Positions 1-8,908 of a stretch of DNA of 64,000 nt are shown here, piece after piece. A program made the position numbers and the translations under genes. Under the pieces are notes generated by a model. It had not been told where the DNA came from. It did no database searches and was given only the letters and a program-made list of their open reading frames with translations. The stretch is from NCBI GenBank assembly GCA_900105225.1, contig LT629764.1, positions 1,479,501-1,543,500 on the forward strand. The letters run 5' to 3'. The stretch's first letter is position 1. Each line of letters begins with the position of its first letter. The DNA comes from Paenibacillaceae bacterium GAS479 (GTDB lineage Bacteria > Bacillota > Bacilli > Paenibacillales > Paenibacillaceae).

Positions 1-206
1 GTTTCGATCAGAAAGTCGCCGAACGCATCCTCCCCTAGCTTGCCGATAAAAGCACTGCTACCCCCTAGACGGGCTACTGCACTGGCCACATTTGCAGGTG
101 CTCCTCCAGCTGCACGGGTAAAGCCGTCCACTTGCTTCAGCTCCACTCCCCGCTGTGCCGGGATCCAGTCTATGAGCGCTTCGCCGATCGTAAATACCAT
201 TGCCAT
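1..206 (-). CDS. PfkB-family sugar kinase (fructokinase-like), partial
   Basis: The reading frame starts at an ATG at 206 and runs off the left edge of the window, leaving 68 codons of the N-terminus. An AGGAGG lies 9 bases upstream of the ATG. The translation opens with FTIGEALIDWIP and continues with GGAPANVASAVARLGG and GEDAFGDFL, which are the N-terminal sugar-binding signatures of PfkB/ribokinase-fold kinases, closest in style to fructokinases. It would phosphorylate a sugar in the cytoplasm using ATP. It is the last gene of the leftward block after the oxidase assembly genes, only 20 bases from the preceding stop. Substrate is uncertain because the C-terminus with the catalytic Asp is outside the window. 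Confidence 0.8.
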   Translation of the reverse strand, partial: MAMVFTIGEALIDWIPAQRGVELKQVDGFTRAAGGAPANVASAVARLGGSSAFIGKLGEDAFGDFLIE

Positions 207-226
207 TGTTGCAGTCCTCCTGTCTA

Positions 227-691
227 CTACTGAGGGAACAATATATCAAATACTGGCTTTGTATGTCCTCCGGGATACATGAGGTAAAGCAAAACGTAAA
301 CAGCTACGCCAGTAATGGCGGTAACAAACCAGATGACGGAGGTGACGCGGCCCAGCTTACGATGTTTGGCATACTTCTCCTTAAAGCCGAAAACTAGCGT
401 TGTAATGCCAAATATTGCTCCGACCGTCGCCAATACGATATGGAAGATGAGAAATACATAATAATATGGCGCAAGGCTTGGCGGTCCGCCCCAGTCCGTG
501 TTTCCAGCAAGCAGCGTCCGTGAGGAGTAGATGATAAAAAAGATAATTGCAGCAATTGCAGCGGCAATCATCATTTTTTTGTGTGCTTCCAAGCGGCGCT
601 TAATAGCAAGGTTCCAGCCGAAAGCAACCAAAATAGCGCTTAAAACGATGAAAAAGGTGCTGATGGTCGGAAAAATTGTATAACGATCCAA
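227..691 (-). CDS. ctaM: DUF420 membrane protein, CtaM/YozB-like oxidase maturation factor
   Basis: This is a 154-residue protein with four predicted membrane helices and the family core HRKLGRVTSVIWFVTAITG. DUF420 proteins include YozB of Bacillus and CtaM of Staphylococcus, the latter needed for maturation of the heme aa3 oxidase. Location directly behind ctaG and the caa3 structural genes supports the same role here. I prefer the TTG at 691, which has GAGGGAG just upstream, over the TTG at 712, which has no ribosome binding site. The exact biochemical role, such as heme or copper insertion, cannot be read from the sequence. Confidence 0.75.
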   Translation of the reverse strand: MDRYTIFPTISTFFIVLSAILVAFGWNLAIKRRLEAHKKMMIAAAIAAIIFFIIYSSRTLLAGNTDWGGPPSLAPYYYVFLIFHIVLATVGAIFGITTLVFGFKEKYAKHRKLGRVTSVIWFVTAITGVAVYVLLYLMYPGGHTKPVFDILFPQ

Positions 692-736
692 GCTGTCTCC
701 CTCACTTTCCAATCTAGCGATCCCGCAACCCGGCGT

Positions 737-1633
737 TTAAACCGGGTCAACACCGCGCAGATCACTGTCGTTCTCTGCATTTTCCTGACTGTACCACTGT
801 CTAAAAATAAACACGAGAATGCAGCCGTACATAATTTCTTGCACGAGCTTCATCAAAATGCCGCCGATCTGCTGATCCTCCTTGGCGCTGAACAGATTGA
901 AGAACATTGGTCCCTCAAACTTCTGCAGCAACCAAGCTGTATCGCCGGATACGCAATAGCTCATCGCCTGCGCCCATACGGCCGGATTATTGTAGACGGC
1001 ATACAATGACTCGCCCGCAAAAATAATCAAGGCACAAGCCGGGGTCAGCAGCACACCGCTAGCAAAAACATAGGCCATTTTGCGAAGGCCATTGAGACGG
1101 GTCCACTCTGGAACCGGGCAAGTAATTTGCCACCACATGATCATAGCCGCTATTAATAAAAGCAAGTTAAATCCCTCATGCAACCAGTAGCGGGTCATGA
1201 CGTAATCCTGGACGTTTGGTAAATGGTAGAACGAGAACAGAACATTAAACAAAACAAGCGTAAAGATCGGATTCATGACCGGACTGAGCCGCTTCCAAAA
1301 TCGTGCGCGGAACGCAGAACGCCAAGCGTAAGCTGGGATGCCCATGATGATCAGCGGCGGAGCAATTAGGTAGCTGATCGACATGTTTGCCATATGAAAG
1401 CTGAACATCATATGGCCAAGCAGATTCATCGGACCACCTTGAGCCAAATAGAGCAGTACAATGCCGGAGACAGCCATCGCTTGCTGCCAGAAACCTGGAC
1501 GCTTCTCCATTAAATAATGCTGCTCCCGCCATGGACCGATCAGATAGAAGTAGCCAATAAGAATCGCCAGCATCGTAAAGAGCATCCACGGGCTCCATAA
1601 AGCTTTGAAATCGAAGTATTCCAATCCAAGCAT
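737..1633 (-). CDS. ctaG: Cytochrome c oxidase assembly factor CtaG (caa3-type)
   Basis: This 298-residue polytopic membrane protein matches the caa3_CtaG family in length and in motifs such as HMMFSFHMANMSISYLIAPP and YHLPNVQDYVM. In Bacillus, CtaG is needed for assembly of the caa3 oxidase, probably at the Cu centre; it is unrelated to mitochondrial Cox11. The ATG at 1633 is preceded by GGAAGGAG. It lies 230 bases beyond the ctaF stop and is separated from it by a strong hairpin, so it may have its own promoter. The C-terminal tail is polar and faces the cytoplasm. Confidence 0.9.
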   Translation of the reverse strand: MLGLEYFDFKALWSPWMLFTMLAILIGYFYLIGPWREQHYLMEKRPGFWQQAMAVSGIVLLYLAQGGPMNLLGHMMFSFHMANMSISYLIAPPLIIMGIPAYAWRSAFRARFWKRLSPVMNPIFTLVLFNVLFSFYHLPNVQDYVMTRYWLHEGFNLLLLIAAMIMWWQITCPVPEWTRLNGLRKMAYVFASGVLLTPACALIIFAGESLYAVYNNPAVWAQAMSYCVSGDTAWLLQKFEGPMFFNLFSAKEDQQIGGILMKLVQEIMYGCILVFIFRQWYSQENAENDSDLRGVDPV

Positions 1634-1788
1634 TGCGGATAATCTCCTTCCCTACTTCCTCTCGATCAGAGAGGCAACCGCCACAATTAAAGGCAGCAGA
1701 TGGGTTGATAAGCCTTACTTTACCGGAAGCAGTCGTACATGGCAAAGGTCAATATTGCGAACAGTTGCGCTGTCTGTTAGAGCATTGT

Positions 1789-1797
1789 AAAGCGCTT
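1789..1797. promoter_or_regulatory. cre-like palindrome AAAGCGCTT in the ctaG leader
   Basis: AAAGCGCTT, within TTGTAAAGCGCTTCAA, contains the core of a catabolite-responsive element recognised by CcpA. The outer TG and CA bases are shifted by one relative to the consensus, so it is an imperfect site. It lies upstream of ctaG. CcpA control of oxidase genes is known in Bacillus, but its action here is an inference. Confidence 0.25.
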
Positions 1798-1814
1798 CAA
1801 TATCAAAACAACAA

Positions 1815-1845
1815 AAGAGGAGGTCTGCAGGCAGACGCTCCTCTT
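1815..1845 (-). terminator. Terminator after ctaF
   Basis: AAGAGGAG followed by GTCTGC pairs with GCAGAC and CTCCTCTT across a 2-base loop, with a single bulged G. Read leftward the hairpin is followed by TTTTGTTGTTTTG. It sits 17 bases past the ctaF stop and should end the ctaCDEF transcript. Confidence 0.85.
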
Positions 1846-1861
1846 CCCCTTTATACGCGGC

Positions 1862-2182
1862 TTACCACCAAGTCCAGTATTCCGCCATAATGACAATCGT
1901 AAACACAACGAACACGCCGGTCATAATACCTACAATCGGGAAAAGATGTCCCCGATCCTTCATATGCATCCAAAAGCCCATCTGGATAACGACCTGAAGA
2001 GCGGCCATCACCAGTAGCAGGATATAAATGAAAGAAGTATTAATCTCTCCGCCTATAACCGTTGCAAATGCGATAAGCGTAAGCAGCAGTGAGAAGATAT
2101 AGGCGATGACATGTTTCCTTGGGCCTTCATGCTTGTGGCGCTTGGCTGGCTGTTCGGAATGAGACGAGTGATTAGCTGCCAT
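1862..2182 (-). CDS. ctaF: Cytochrome c oxidase subunit IV
   Basis: This 106-residue protein has a polar N-terminus rich in His and Lys, followed by three membrane helices containing KHVIAYIFSLLLTLIAF and QVVIQMGFWMHMKD, typical of the bacterial subunit IV (CtaF/CyoD) family. The subunit stabilises the oxidase and is not catalytic. It starts 3 bases after the ctaE stop, with an AAAGGTGG ribosome binding site inside the end of ctaE. It is the last structural gene before the terminator. Confidence 0.92.
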   Translation of the reverse strand: MAANHSSHSEQPAKRHKHEGPRKHVIAYIFSLLLTLIAFATVIGGEINTSFIYILLLVMAALQVVIQMGFWMHMKDRGHLFPIVGIMTGVFVVFTIVIMAEYWTWW

Positions 2183-2185
2183 CAG

Positions 2186-2806
2186 TTAACCCACCTTTCC
2201 CATCAAATAGACGACGGTGAAGATGAACACCCATACTACGTCAATAAAGTGCCAGTACATACCCGCTACATAAACCTTAGGAGCGGTTACGACGTTAAGG
2301 CCTTTACGAGCCACCTGGAAAATCAACAGCGATATCCACACAATCCCGAACAGTACGTGCGCTCCGTGGAAGCCGACTAGAGTATAGAACGATGAGCTGA
2401 ACGCGCTCGTACTAAACTTATGGCCTTCATGGATGTACTCGTAAAACTCGTAAATCTCCAGGCCCAGGAACCCTAAGCCGAGAATAACGGTTATAATCAG
2501 CCAGCCCTGCATTGCTTTGACATGATTGCGGTGCATCGCTTGAATAGCGAATACGCTTGTCAGAGACGAGGTAAGCAGGATGAACGTTGCAATGGCGACC
2601 GTTCCGAGCTTGAACAGCTCTTGACCCGTCGGGTTGCCGTCGCCTACTTGATCGCGAAGCGCCAGGAAGATGGAGAAGAGGGTGCCGAATAATACGGTCT
2701 CTCCTCCAAGGAATAACCAGAAGCCAAGAACCTTGTTGCGTCCTTCCAAGGTTGCGCGCTCCGGCTCATGAGGCAGCTCACCGTCTAGATGGGAATGCGC
2801 ACTCAT
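2186..2806 (-). CDS. ctaE: Cytochrome c oxidase subunit III
   Basis: This 206-residue, five-helix membrane protein carries the subunit III signatures LGFWLFLGGETVLFGTLF near the N-terminus and VGFHGAHVLFGIVW and YWHFIDVVWVFIF near the C-terminus. It forms part of the caa3 oxidase core beside CtaD. The ATG at 2806 overlaps the end of ctaD by four bases (ATGA), and an AAGGAGG lies 7 bases upstream, indicating translational coupling. The length is normal for the Bacillus family. Confidence 0.95.
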   Translation of the reverse strand: MSAHSHLDGELPHEPERATLEGRNKVLGFWLFLGGETVLFGTLFSIFLALRDQVGDGNPTGQELFKLGTVAIATFILLTSSLTSVFAIQAMHRNHVKAMQGWLIITVILGLGFLGLEIYEFYEYIHEGHKFSTSAFSSSFYTLVGFHGAHVLFGIVWISLLIFQVARKGLNVVTAPKVYVAGMYWHFIDVVWVFIFTVVYLMGKVG

Positions 2807-4689
2807 TCCTTAACCTCCTTTTTCGTCAGTTCTTCCGGCTCGATATGGAAGCCGTGATCGTCCTTGAGGGAACGGATGATCATACAAGTCAGTGTAATCG
2901 CCAGTCCAAGACCCGCTACAGCATGAGATGCGAAGAGGTCTTTAACAAACCCGGTCCAATCGTTGTTGGCATACATGAATCCAAAGCCAGCCACGAACAG
3001 CCCAAACGACATTATGAAAGGCAGAATCGATCCAGACGGCATATGAATCGGTCCGATTGGCTCTGCCGGTGACATACCGGTATTGCCATCCATTTTTTCT
3101 TTCCATAGAGCGTCATAACCGCGAACCAGAGGCGTTTGAAGGAAGTTGTACTCCGGAGCTGGCGATGGAATAGACCATTCCAGCGTCCGTCCGTCTTCCC
3201 AAGGATCGTTGCCTGCCGTCTTCGGCTTGGCAGCTGTAACAATAATGTTGATGATGAAAATGATCGTGCCAATACCCATCAGGAAAGCGCCGATGGTGCT
3301 AATCAGGTTCATCGAGTTGAAGCCTAATCCATCCAGATACGTCCAAACGCGGCGAGGCATGCCAAGCAAGCCAAGGAAATGCTGAATGAAGAAGGTCAGA
3401 TGGAAACCGATGTAGAAGGTCCAGAACGTCAGCTTGCCAAGTCCCTCGCTAAGCATCCGTCCGAATATCTTAGGCCACCAGTAATGAAGACCGGAGAACA
3501 GGCCCAAAACAAGGCCGCCTACAATAACGTAATGGAAGTGGGCTACAACGAAATAGCTGTCATGGTATTGGAAGTCGGCCGGAGCCGCTGCCAACATAAC
3601 GCCGGTAACGCCACCCATAACGAAGGTAGGTACAAATCCTACAGCGAACAGGTTGGCTGCCGTGAATCTAATGGAGCCGCCCCACATCGTGAAGATCCAG
3701 TTGAAGATTTTGATACCAGTTGGTACGGCAATAAGCATCGTTGCTATCGAGAACAGTGCGTTGGCAACAGGTCCAAGACCAACCGTAAACATATGGTGAG
3801 CCCATACCATGAAGCCAAGGAAGCCGATCAGCACTGTCGCGAATACCATCGAGCTGTATCCGAACAGCCGCTTGCGGGAGAAGGTACTAATGACCTCGGA
3901 GATAATGCCGAAGGCCGGAAGGATCAGAATGTAAACCTCAGGATGTCCGAAGATCCAGAAGATATGCTCCCAGAGAACTGTGTTGCCGCCGCCGCTTACA
4001 TTAAAGAAGTTCGCCGAGAATAGACGATCAAACATAAGGGCAACGAGACCAACTGTCAGAGCCGGGAAAGCGAATAGGATCAGAGCCGAGGTAATGAATG
4101 CGCTCCAAGTGAACATTGGCATACGCATGAAGCTCATGCCAGGTGCGCGCATGTTGATAATCGTAACAAGGAAGTTGATACCGCCTACTAGAGTACCGAT
4201 ACCGGCAATCTGTAGACCAAGCACGTAAAAGTCTACCCCTTTGCCAGGGCTATAGGTCGGGTCTGCGAGAGGCAAGTAAGAGGTCCATCCCGCATCAGGG
4301 ACGGCGCCTGCGATCCAACTGACGTTAAGCAGCAGACCTCCGAAGAGGAATGTCCAGAAACCAAGAGCATTGACGAATGGAAAAGCAACGTCACGCGCTC
4401 CGATTTGCAGCGGTACGATGGCATTCATCAGAGCGAAGATAATTGGCATCGCCGCCAAGAAGATCATCGTTGTACCATGCATCGTGAGCAACTCATTGTA
4501 AGTGTCTGCACTTACAAAGTTGTTCAAAGGCTTCCAAAGCTGAATCCGGATCAGCAAGGCTTCAAAGCCGCCAATGAGGAAGAAGAATCCACCGGCAATT
4601 AGATAAAGGATGCCGATTTTTTTGTGGTCAACCGTTGTGAGCCAGTCCATAAGACCGGTATAACGCTTGACCGGATGTGCATGAGCCAA
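2803..4689 (-). CDS. ctaD: Cytochrome c oxidase subunit I
   Basis: This is the catalytic subunit of the proton-pumping caa3 oxidase (628 residues). It binds heme a, heme a3 and CuB. Visible ligand motifs are MHGTTMIFLAAMP, the HPEVYILILP loop with the His-Tyr crosslink region, and the double-His helix DSYFVVAHFHYVIVGG. I prefer the TTG at 4689, with AAGGGGGT seven bases upstream, over the TTG at 4707, which lies upstream of that site. A C-terminal extension of two helices beyond the core is typical of caa3 enzymes. It lies between ctaC (29-base gap) and ctaE (4-base overlap). Confidence 0.95.
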   Translation of the reverse strand: MAHAHPVKRYTGLMDWLTTVDHKKIGILYLIAGGFFFLIGGFEALLIRIQLWKPLNNFVSADTYNELLTMHGTTMIFLAAMPIIFALMNAIVPLQIGARDVAFPFVNALGFWTFLFGGLLLNVSWIAGAVPDAGWTSYLPLADPTYSPGKGVDFYVLGLQIAGIGTLVGGINFLVTIINMRAPGMSFMRMPMFTWSAFITSALILFAFPALTVGLVALMFDRLFSANFFNVSGGGNTVLWEHIFWIFGHPEVYILILPAFGIISEVISTFSRKRLFGYSSMVFATVLIGFLGFMVWAHHMFTVGLGPVANALFSIATMLIAVPTGIKIFNWIFTMWGGSIRFTAANLFAVGFVPTFVMGGVTGVMLAAAPADFQYHDSYFVVAHFHYVIVGGLVLGLFSGLHYWWPKIFGRMLSEGLGKLTFWTFYIGFHLTFFIQHFLGLLGMPRRVWTYLDGLGFNSMNLISTIGAFLMGIGTIIFIINIIVTAAKPKTAGNDPWEDGRTLEWSIPSPAPEYNFLQTPLVRGYDALWKEKMDGNTGMSPAEPIGPIHMPSGSILPFIMSFGLFVAGFGFMYANNDWTGFVKDLFASHAVAGLGLAITLTCMIIRSLKDDHGFHIEPEELTKKEVKE

Positions 4690-4718
4690 GGCTGGTACCC
4701 CCTTCAATTACCGATAGG

Positions 4719-5768
4719 TTATTGCTCCACGTCAAGCTTATATTCCGACAGATATTTGGCGATGCCATCGATCTGCTCCGGAGTCAGGTTAACCTTCGGC
4801 ATTGAGTTGCCAGGCTTAACCAATTGCGGATCTTCGATCCATTTTTTCAAGTTTTCATAGGTGCTGCCTTCATTCTTATATTTAGGATCATCCGTGTTAA
4901 CAAGAATGCCGGCTACCGTTCCCTTGTCTCCCATTCCAGTCAGGTTCGGGAAGAGCTGCATGCCTTTGTCGCCAACAGCGTGGCAGGTCAGACATTGCTT
5001 TTCGAAGACGGCCGCGATCTCAGGATCTGCTGGCAGCTTGCCAGGCTCCTTCATCGCCGTTACCCAGCGGTCGAAAGCACCTTGGTTAACCGATTTGACC
5101 TTGAAATCCATCAGAGCATGGGAAGGTCCGCAAAGCTCGGCACATTTGCCGAGATATACTCCATCCTGATCTGCGCTGAAGTACATCGTATTCACATTCG
5201 CGCCGGGGTTAGCATCGATCTTACCAGCTAGAGCCGGAATCCAGAACGAGTGGATAACGTCGGCGGATTTAACTTGAACGGAAACCGTCTTGCCTGTAGG
5301 AATCATAAGCTCCTGAGATGTCTTGATACCGTATTGAGGATATTCGAATTCCCACCAATATTGTTTAGCGGTTACAATGACTTGCACCGCATTGGGATCC
5401 TTCGTGTAATCCTTGGCCAGTCCGAAAACAGACTTGACTGTGGGTACGCCGAGAATCAGCAGCAGCACAATCGGAATGACTGTCCAGATAATCTCCAGCT
5501 TGTGATTGCCTTCCACTTGAACGGGAATTGTTTTGTCGCCGGGACGTCTGCGGTAACGCACCATCACATAGAATGCCAGCGCGAAAACGACAATAACGAC
5601 AAGCACCATGATGGAAATGGAGAGCTTCATCAGCCCGAATTGCTCTTCTGCAACCGGACCTTGTGGATTCATAGTGGACAGATCATCTCGTCCACATCCG
5701 GCCATGAGCAAGGCCATCCCTGCGAGCAGCGGCAGGAGACGTCGTGCAAGGTGCCACCTTTTCATCAT
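4719..5768 (-). CDS. ctaC: Cytochrome c oxidase subunit II with fused cytochrome c domain
   Basis: The protein is a lipoprotein: LLAGMALLMAGC is a signal with lipobox. Two membrane helices follow, then the cupredoxin domain with the CuA site GKCAELCGPSHALM. After it comes a C-terminal cytochrome c domain with the heme site CLTCH and a later Met-containing segment. The fusion makes this a caa3 rather than aa3 enzyme, taking electrons directly from cytochrome c. I chose the ATG at 5768, with GTGGGG six bases upstream; an upstream GTG at 5780 is less likely. It is the first gene of ctaCDEF, behind a good promoter. Confidence 0.95.
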   Translation of the reverse strand: MMKRWHLARRLLPLLAGMALLMAGCGRDDLSTMNPQGPVAEEQFGLMKLSISIMVLVVIVVFALAFYVMVRYRRRPGDKTIPVQVEGNHKLEIIWTVIPIVLLLILGVPTVKSVFGLAKDYTKDPNAVQVIVTAKQYWWEFEYPQYGIKTSQELMIPTGKTVSVQVKSADVIHSFWIPALAGKIDANPGANVNTMYFSADQDGVYLGKCAELCGPSHALMDFKVKSVNQGAFDRWVTAMKEPGKLPADPEIAAVFEKQCLTCHAVGDKGMQLFPNLTGMGDKGTVAGILVNTDDPKYKNEGSTYENLKKWIEDPQLVKPGNSMPKVNLTPEQIDGIAKYLSEYKLDVEQ

Positions 5769-5977
5769 TATCAACCCCACTTTTGACGTTTTCGCATTTG
5801 CCCAAGCAAAAACGGAGAACCGCCAGTCGGCAGCTATCCGTTTACGGAATCAAGCTAGAAGTTGGAAAACACCCCGGAATATGCCGGTTAAACGCTTTCT
5901 CTTCCTTATGTACGTCTTGGCAAATGCTTCATACTTAGCTGTAAATTGGCAACTCCTGCATGTCAAATACTTTATTA

Positions 5978-6006
5978 AATATAAAGTTGAAGCCCTAAAT
6001 TGTCAA
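5978..6006 (-). promoter_or_regulatory. Sigma-A promoter of the cta operon
   Basis: On the minus strand TTGACA (6006-6001) and TATATT (5983-5978) are separated by exactly 17 bases. This gives a leader of about 200 bases before ctaC. The divergent spacer 5769-6219 holds no other gene that I can see. The AT-rich leader could carry binding sites for respiration regulators, but none was recognised. Confidence 0.65.
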
Positions 6007-6219
6007 TGTTCCACAGAGAGTTCACAAATTGTTCTCAAAGATGTCAAAAAAGGCATTTTAACCTGTTTCAACTGTCATTCAATTCCTTTTCACCCTGTAC
6101 TCCTACTCATTTTGCACCAAACCCATGGGCAATTATGTATGGAGCAAAAGACGCATATTTGACCCACTCCGGCTAACCCTAAGATCACGGCTTAATATCT
6201 GAAGGAGGCCTGATGATCG

Positions 6220-7038
6220 ATGCCATTCAACCGCAAAATTGTCTTGCTGGGCGCTTTGCTGATTTTGACTCTGCTTGCCTCTGCCTGCGGCTATAAAAAG
6301 CTCGTGCAGGACAGCGATCAAAATTACGGAACCCGCCAGAAAAATGATCCTAAGATGTATGGAGGACGAATGTATGGCAAGTCCGGCTCGGGTTCGGGCC
6401 AGCATAACAATCGATTTGTTGAGTTTAGTTCCCATCTATCCCGGGAAGTTACCAACATAAATGGAATTGGTCAAGGGATTGTCATGCTTACAGACCGCAA
6501 TGCTTATGTCGGCATTGTTTTGGATGCGACTGCGACGCATACGCTCAAAACCGGCAGACCCATTTTAAATGAGCAGGACAACGGGGGCTGGACGGAAGGT
6601 GTCTACAATAATAAGACAGGCAGCGATACTTGGAATAACCGGCAGCTTGTTACGCCGTACAATTCCTATTTTTCAGTCAATGACCATAACGAATTATCCT
6701 CCAAGCTCAAACAAACGATTGCCGTGCGTGTACGAAAGTTCGCTCCAGCCGTGCAGGAGGTACACATTACAGCTAACCGCGATGTGGTGAACCAATTTGT
6801 AGAATATGCTCGGGAAGCATGGGGCGGTCGGGAAATTAATCGTTACATTAAGCCGTTCAATATACTTGTACAGAAGCATTTTGCAGGTGGGAACGCAATG
6901 CCTGTGCCCTTGAACCTCATTAAAGAACGGGCGGCCAAGGGCAAAAGCATTGAAGAACTGAGCGGAAGCGGCCAGTCCATGAACGATCAGAACAGCGGCA
7001 GTGCCGGAAATACTGGCATGATGGGCCGAGGAAAATGA
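6220..7038 (+). CDS. YhcN/YlaJ-family sporulation lipoprotein
   Basis: This 272-residue lipoprotein has the signal LLILTLLASACG with Cys at residue 23. The mature part contains NGIGQGIVMLTDRNAYVGIV and the VREFAP-like segment VRVRKFAPAVQEVHITANRD, hallmarks of the YhcN/YlaJ family of forespore or spore-membrane lipoproteins. The Gln/Gly/Ser-rich tail is typical. An AAGGAGG lies upstream of the ATG. The family is associated with germination and outgrowth in Bacillus. It is transcribed divergently from the cta operon. Expression from a forespore sigma factor is expected but I did not find a clear promoter. Confidence 0.85.
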   Translation: MPFNRKIVLLGALLILTLLASACGYKKLVQDSDQNYGTRQKNDPKMYGGRMYGKSGSGSGQHNNRFVEFSSHLSREVTNINGIGQGIVMLTDRNAYVGIVLDATATHTLKTGRPILNEQDNGGWTEGVYNNKTGSDTWNNRQLVTPYNSYFSVNDHNELSSKLKQTIAVRVRKFAPAVQEVHITANRDVVNQFVEYAREAWGGREINRYIKPFNILVQKHFAGGNAMPVPLNLIKERAAKGKSIEELSGSGQSMNDQNSGSAGNTGMMGRGK

Positions 7039-7087
7039 CCCGGCTTTTATTTTTTCTTCTATAATATAGAGACTTTTTTATAGGAGG

Positions 7088-7951
7088 TTACTTTAGTTCT
7101 GGCTGCGCCTGGCGAATGACTTGCTTCAACTGGCGCGAGCAGGACAAAAGTGCCTCCCTTTCTTCGTCGCTGCGAGAAAATCTTCCGAACTGCTCCAAAT
7201 CTGCATGACATTGTTCCAGCGTGCTAAGCAGCTGCTGACGAGGCGTCTCCTTCTTCGGCTCCAGTGCTCCATCCTGATTGCCAGTCTGCACCGTTAGTTT
7301 TCCTTGAGTATCCACCTGCGCAAGAAACACCTTATCTGGGTTCACTTTCAGCTTTGCCAGCTCATGACGCAGCCAGTCCTCATCCTTGCCTGTATTGCGC
7401 AGAGGCTCTTGCATAACTTCGCTATCCATAATGACGGTCTGAGGCTCGGTTTCGGTCGTCATCTTCCAACCCAGCATCGCTGGTGTAAGCGGTTGGTTCT
7501 CTTTTTTCAACAACACATTGATTTCGCCGCTTTTCTCCATGACTGCAAACTCACAATCTGCTACTTTGAAAACACTCTTTTTGCGCAGCTGTTCCAAAAG
7601 CTCATCTAATGTAATTCTTACTTTGAACATGTTCTGTTCGAGAATGGCTCCATTTTTAATAAGGACGGTTCCTTTGCCGTCTGCAATTGCGCTAACTAAG
7701 CGGCTTTTCATCGTCCAAAACTCGATTCCGACAGATACAATAGCCCAAGCGCCTATGGCGACGAATCCGAGATACCATTCCGAATCCGTATCGAGCGAGA
7801 TGTAGCCAGCAATATTACCGATCGTAATGCCAGTAATGTACTCAAATAACGACAATTGTGATAATTGGCGTTTACCGAGCAGCTTAGTAACCAAAAACAG
7901 CACAACAACCGAGCTTAACGTACGTAGAATGACTTCCACCCACAACGGCAT
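7088..7951 (-). CDS. DUF421 (YetF-like) membrane protein
   Basis: This 287-residue protein begins with three membrane helices containing LGKRQLSQLSLFEYITGITIG, the signature of DUF421. A soluble domain follows with the YetF-type motif GTVLIKNGAILEQNMFKVRI and LLEQLRKKSVFKVADCEFAVME. The last 70 residues form a charged, probably helical extension rich in Gln and Glu. Function is not established for the family; several members are linked to spore or envelope stress. The start ATG has AAGGAGAG upstream. It converges with the YhcN/YlaJ gene with only 49 bases between the stops. Confidence 0.85.
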   Translation of the reverse strand: MPLWVEVILRTLSSVVVLFLVTKLLGKRQLSQLSLFEYITGITIGNIAGYISLDTDSEWYLGFVAIGAWAIVSVGIEFWTMKSRLVSAIADGKGTVLIKNGAILEQNMFKVRITLDELLEQLRKKSVFKVADCEFAVMEKSGEINVLLKKENQPLTPAMLGWKMTTETEPQTVIMDSEVMQEPLRNTGKDEDWLRHELAKLKVNPDKVFLAQVDTQGKLTVQTGNQDGALEPKKETPRQQLLSTLEQCHADLEQFGRFSRSDEEREALLSCSRQLKQVIRQAQPELK

Positions 7952-8131
7952 GTTTCTCTCTCCTTCCCTTCCGTATGTTTCCTATCCTTCTCCAATTGTT
8001 CAATAGTCATTCTTACTGGAAAAAGTTGTTGCCTAATGCAGGAAGCACTGGTATGATGTTCATCCGCTCTCTAACGCATTTCACCTTATTTTTTGAAGAT
8101 GTTCCAATAATCTGAAGAAATGAGGTGCCTC

Positions 8132-8908
8132 ATGCTTTTTTTCGCGCTCGCGCGCGCCAGCTACTCTCGCAACTTACAGTACCGGGCTTCACATCTGCTC
8201 CACAATGTCGCAAGCGCTCTATTTGGCTTCATCTACTTGTCCATATGGACTGGAATTGGTGAAGGCCGAGATCTCGGCTCATACGGCATGTCTGGACTCG
8301 TCTCGTACGTTGCGCTCAACCAATGTTTGCTCTGGGTGACCGCATTTACGAATTATGGCCTGGGACTCCCTCAGCTCGTACGAACCGGTGGCATTGCGAT
8401 TGAGCTAGCTCGTCCCGTTCATCTTTTCTACAACATGATGAGTCGGGAATGGGGCAATATCGGGTATCAGTTTCTTTACAAAAGCGTGCCGATCTATTTG
8501 TTGTATCTAGTTGTGATTCCGCTACGCCTTCCACACAGCATTAGTACTGTATTTGCCTTCCTTGCTGCACTCTTCTGCGCTGCCTATTTGTCCCTCTGTG
8601 TCCAGTACCTCATCGGCGCTGTTTCTCTTTGGACGACAGAGTCCCAGTGGCTGCATTGGCTTAATCATGCGATGCTTACCCTGTTTTCCGGTTTTCTTAT
8701 TCCTATTGAATGGCTGCCGGGCTGGCTCGGCTGGTTTAGCCGCTGGTCTTTTTACCCCTATCTGCAGTACATACCAACGCGCATTTACCTTGGAATGGAA
8801 GGGATCAGCGCACTGCTTCCTTCGCTCGCCTGGTGTGCCGGTCTAACTCTGCTATGCCTCGCGGTAACAGGGCTGATGCGGACCAAAACGGAGGTGCAAG
8901 GAGGATGA
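8132..8908 (+). CDS. ABC-2 type exporter permease
   Basis: This is a six-helix membrane protein of 258 residues in the ABC-2 permease family related to the daunorubicin-exporter-like group. It is the first gene of a three-gene exporter. I chose the ATG at 8132, which follows GAGGTG closely, over an in-frame ATG at 8120 that has no ribosome binding site. Its stop overlaps the next start (ATGA), so the two permeases are probably made in equal amounts and form a heterodimer. The substrate cannot be predicted. Confidence 0.82.
   Translation: MLFFALARASYSRNLQYRASHLLHNVASALFGFIYLSIWTGIGEGRDLGSYGMSGLVSYVALNQCLLWVTAFTNYGLGLPQLVRTGGIAIELARPVHLFYNMMSREWGNIGYQFLYKSVPIYLLYLVVIPLRLPHSISTVFAFLAALFCAAYLSLCVQYLIGAVSLWTTESQWLHWLNHAMLTLFSGFLIPIEWLPGWLGWFSRWSFYPYLQYIPTRIYLGMEGISALLPSLAWCAGLTLLCLAVTGLMRTKTEVQGG

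Noticed and set aside
3379-4023. 214-codon plus-strand frame opposite ctaD
   Set aside because: It is the complement of a highly conserved subunit I gene, has no ribosome binding site and an implausible composition.
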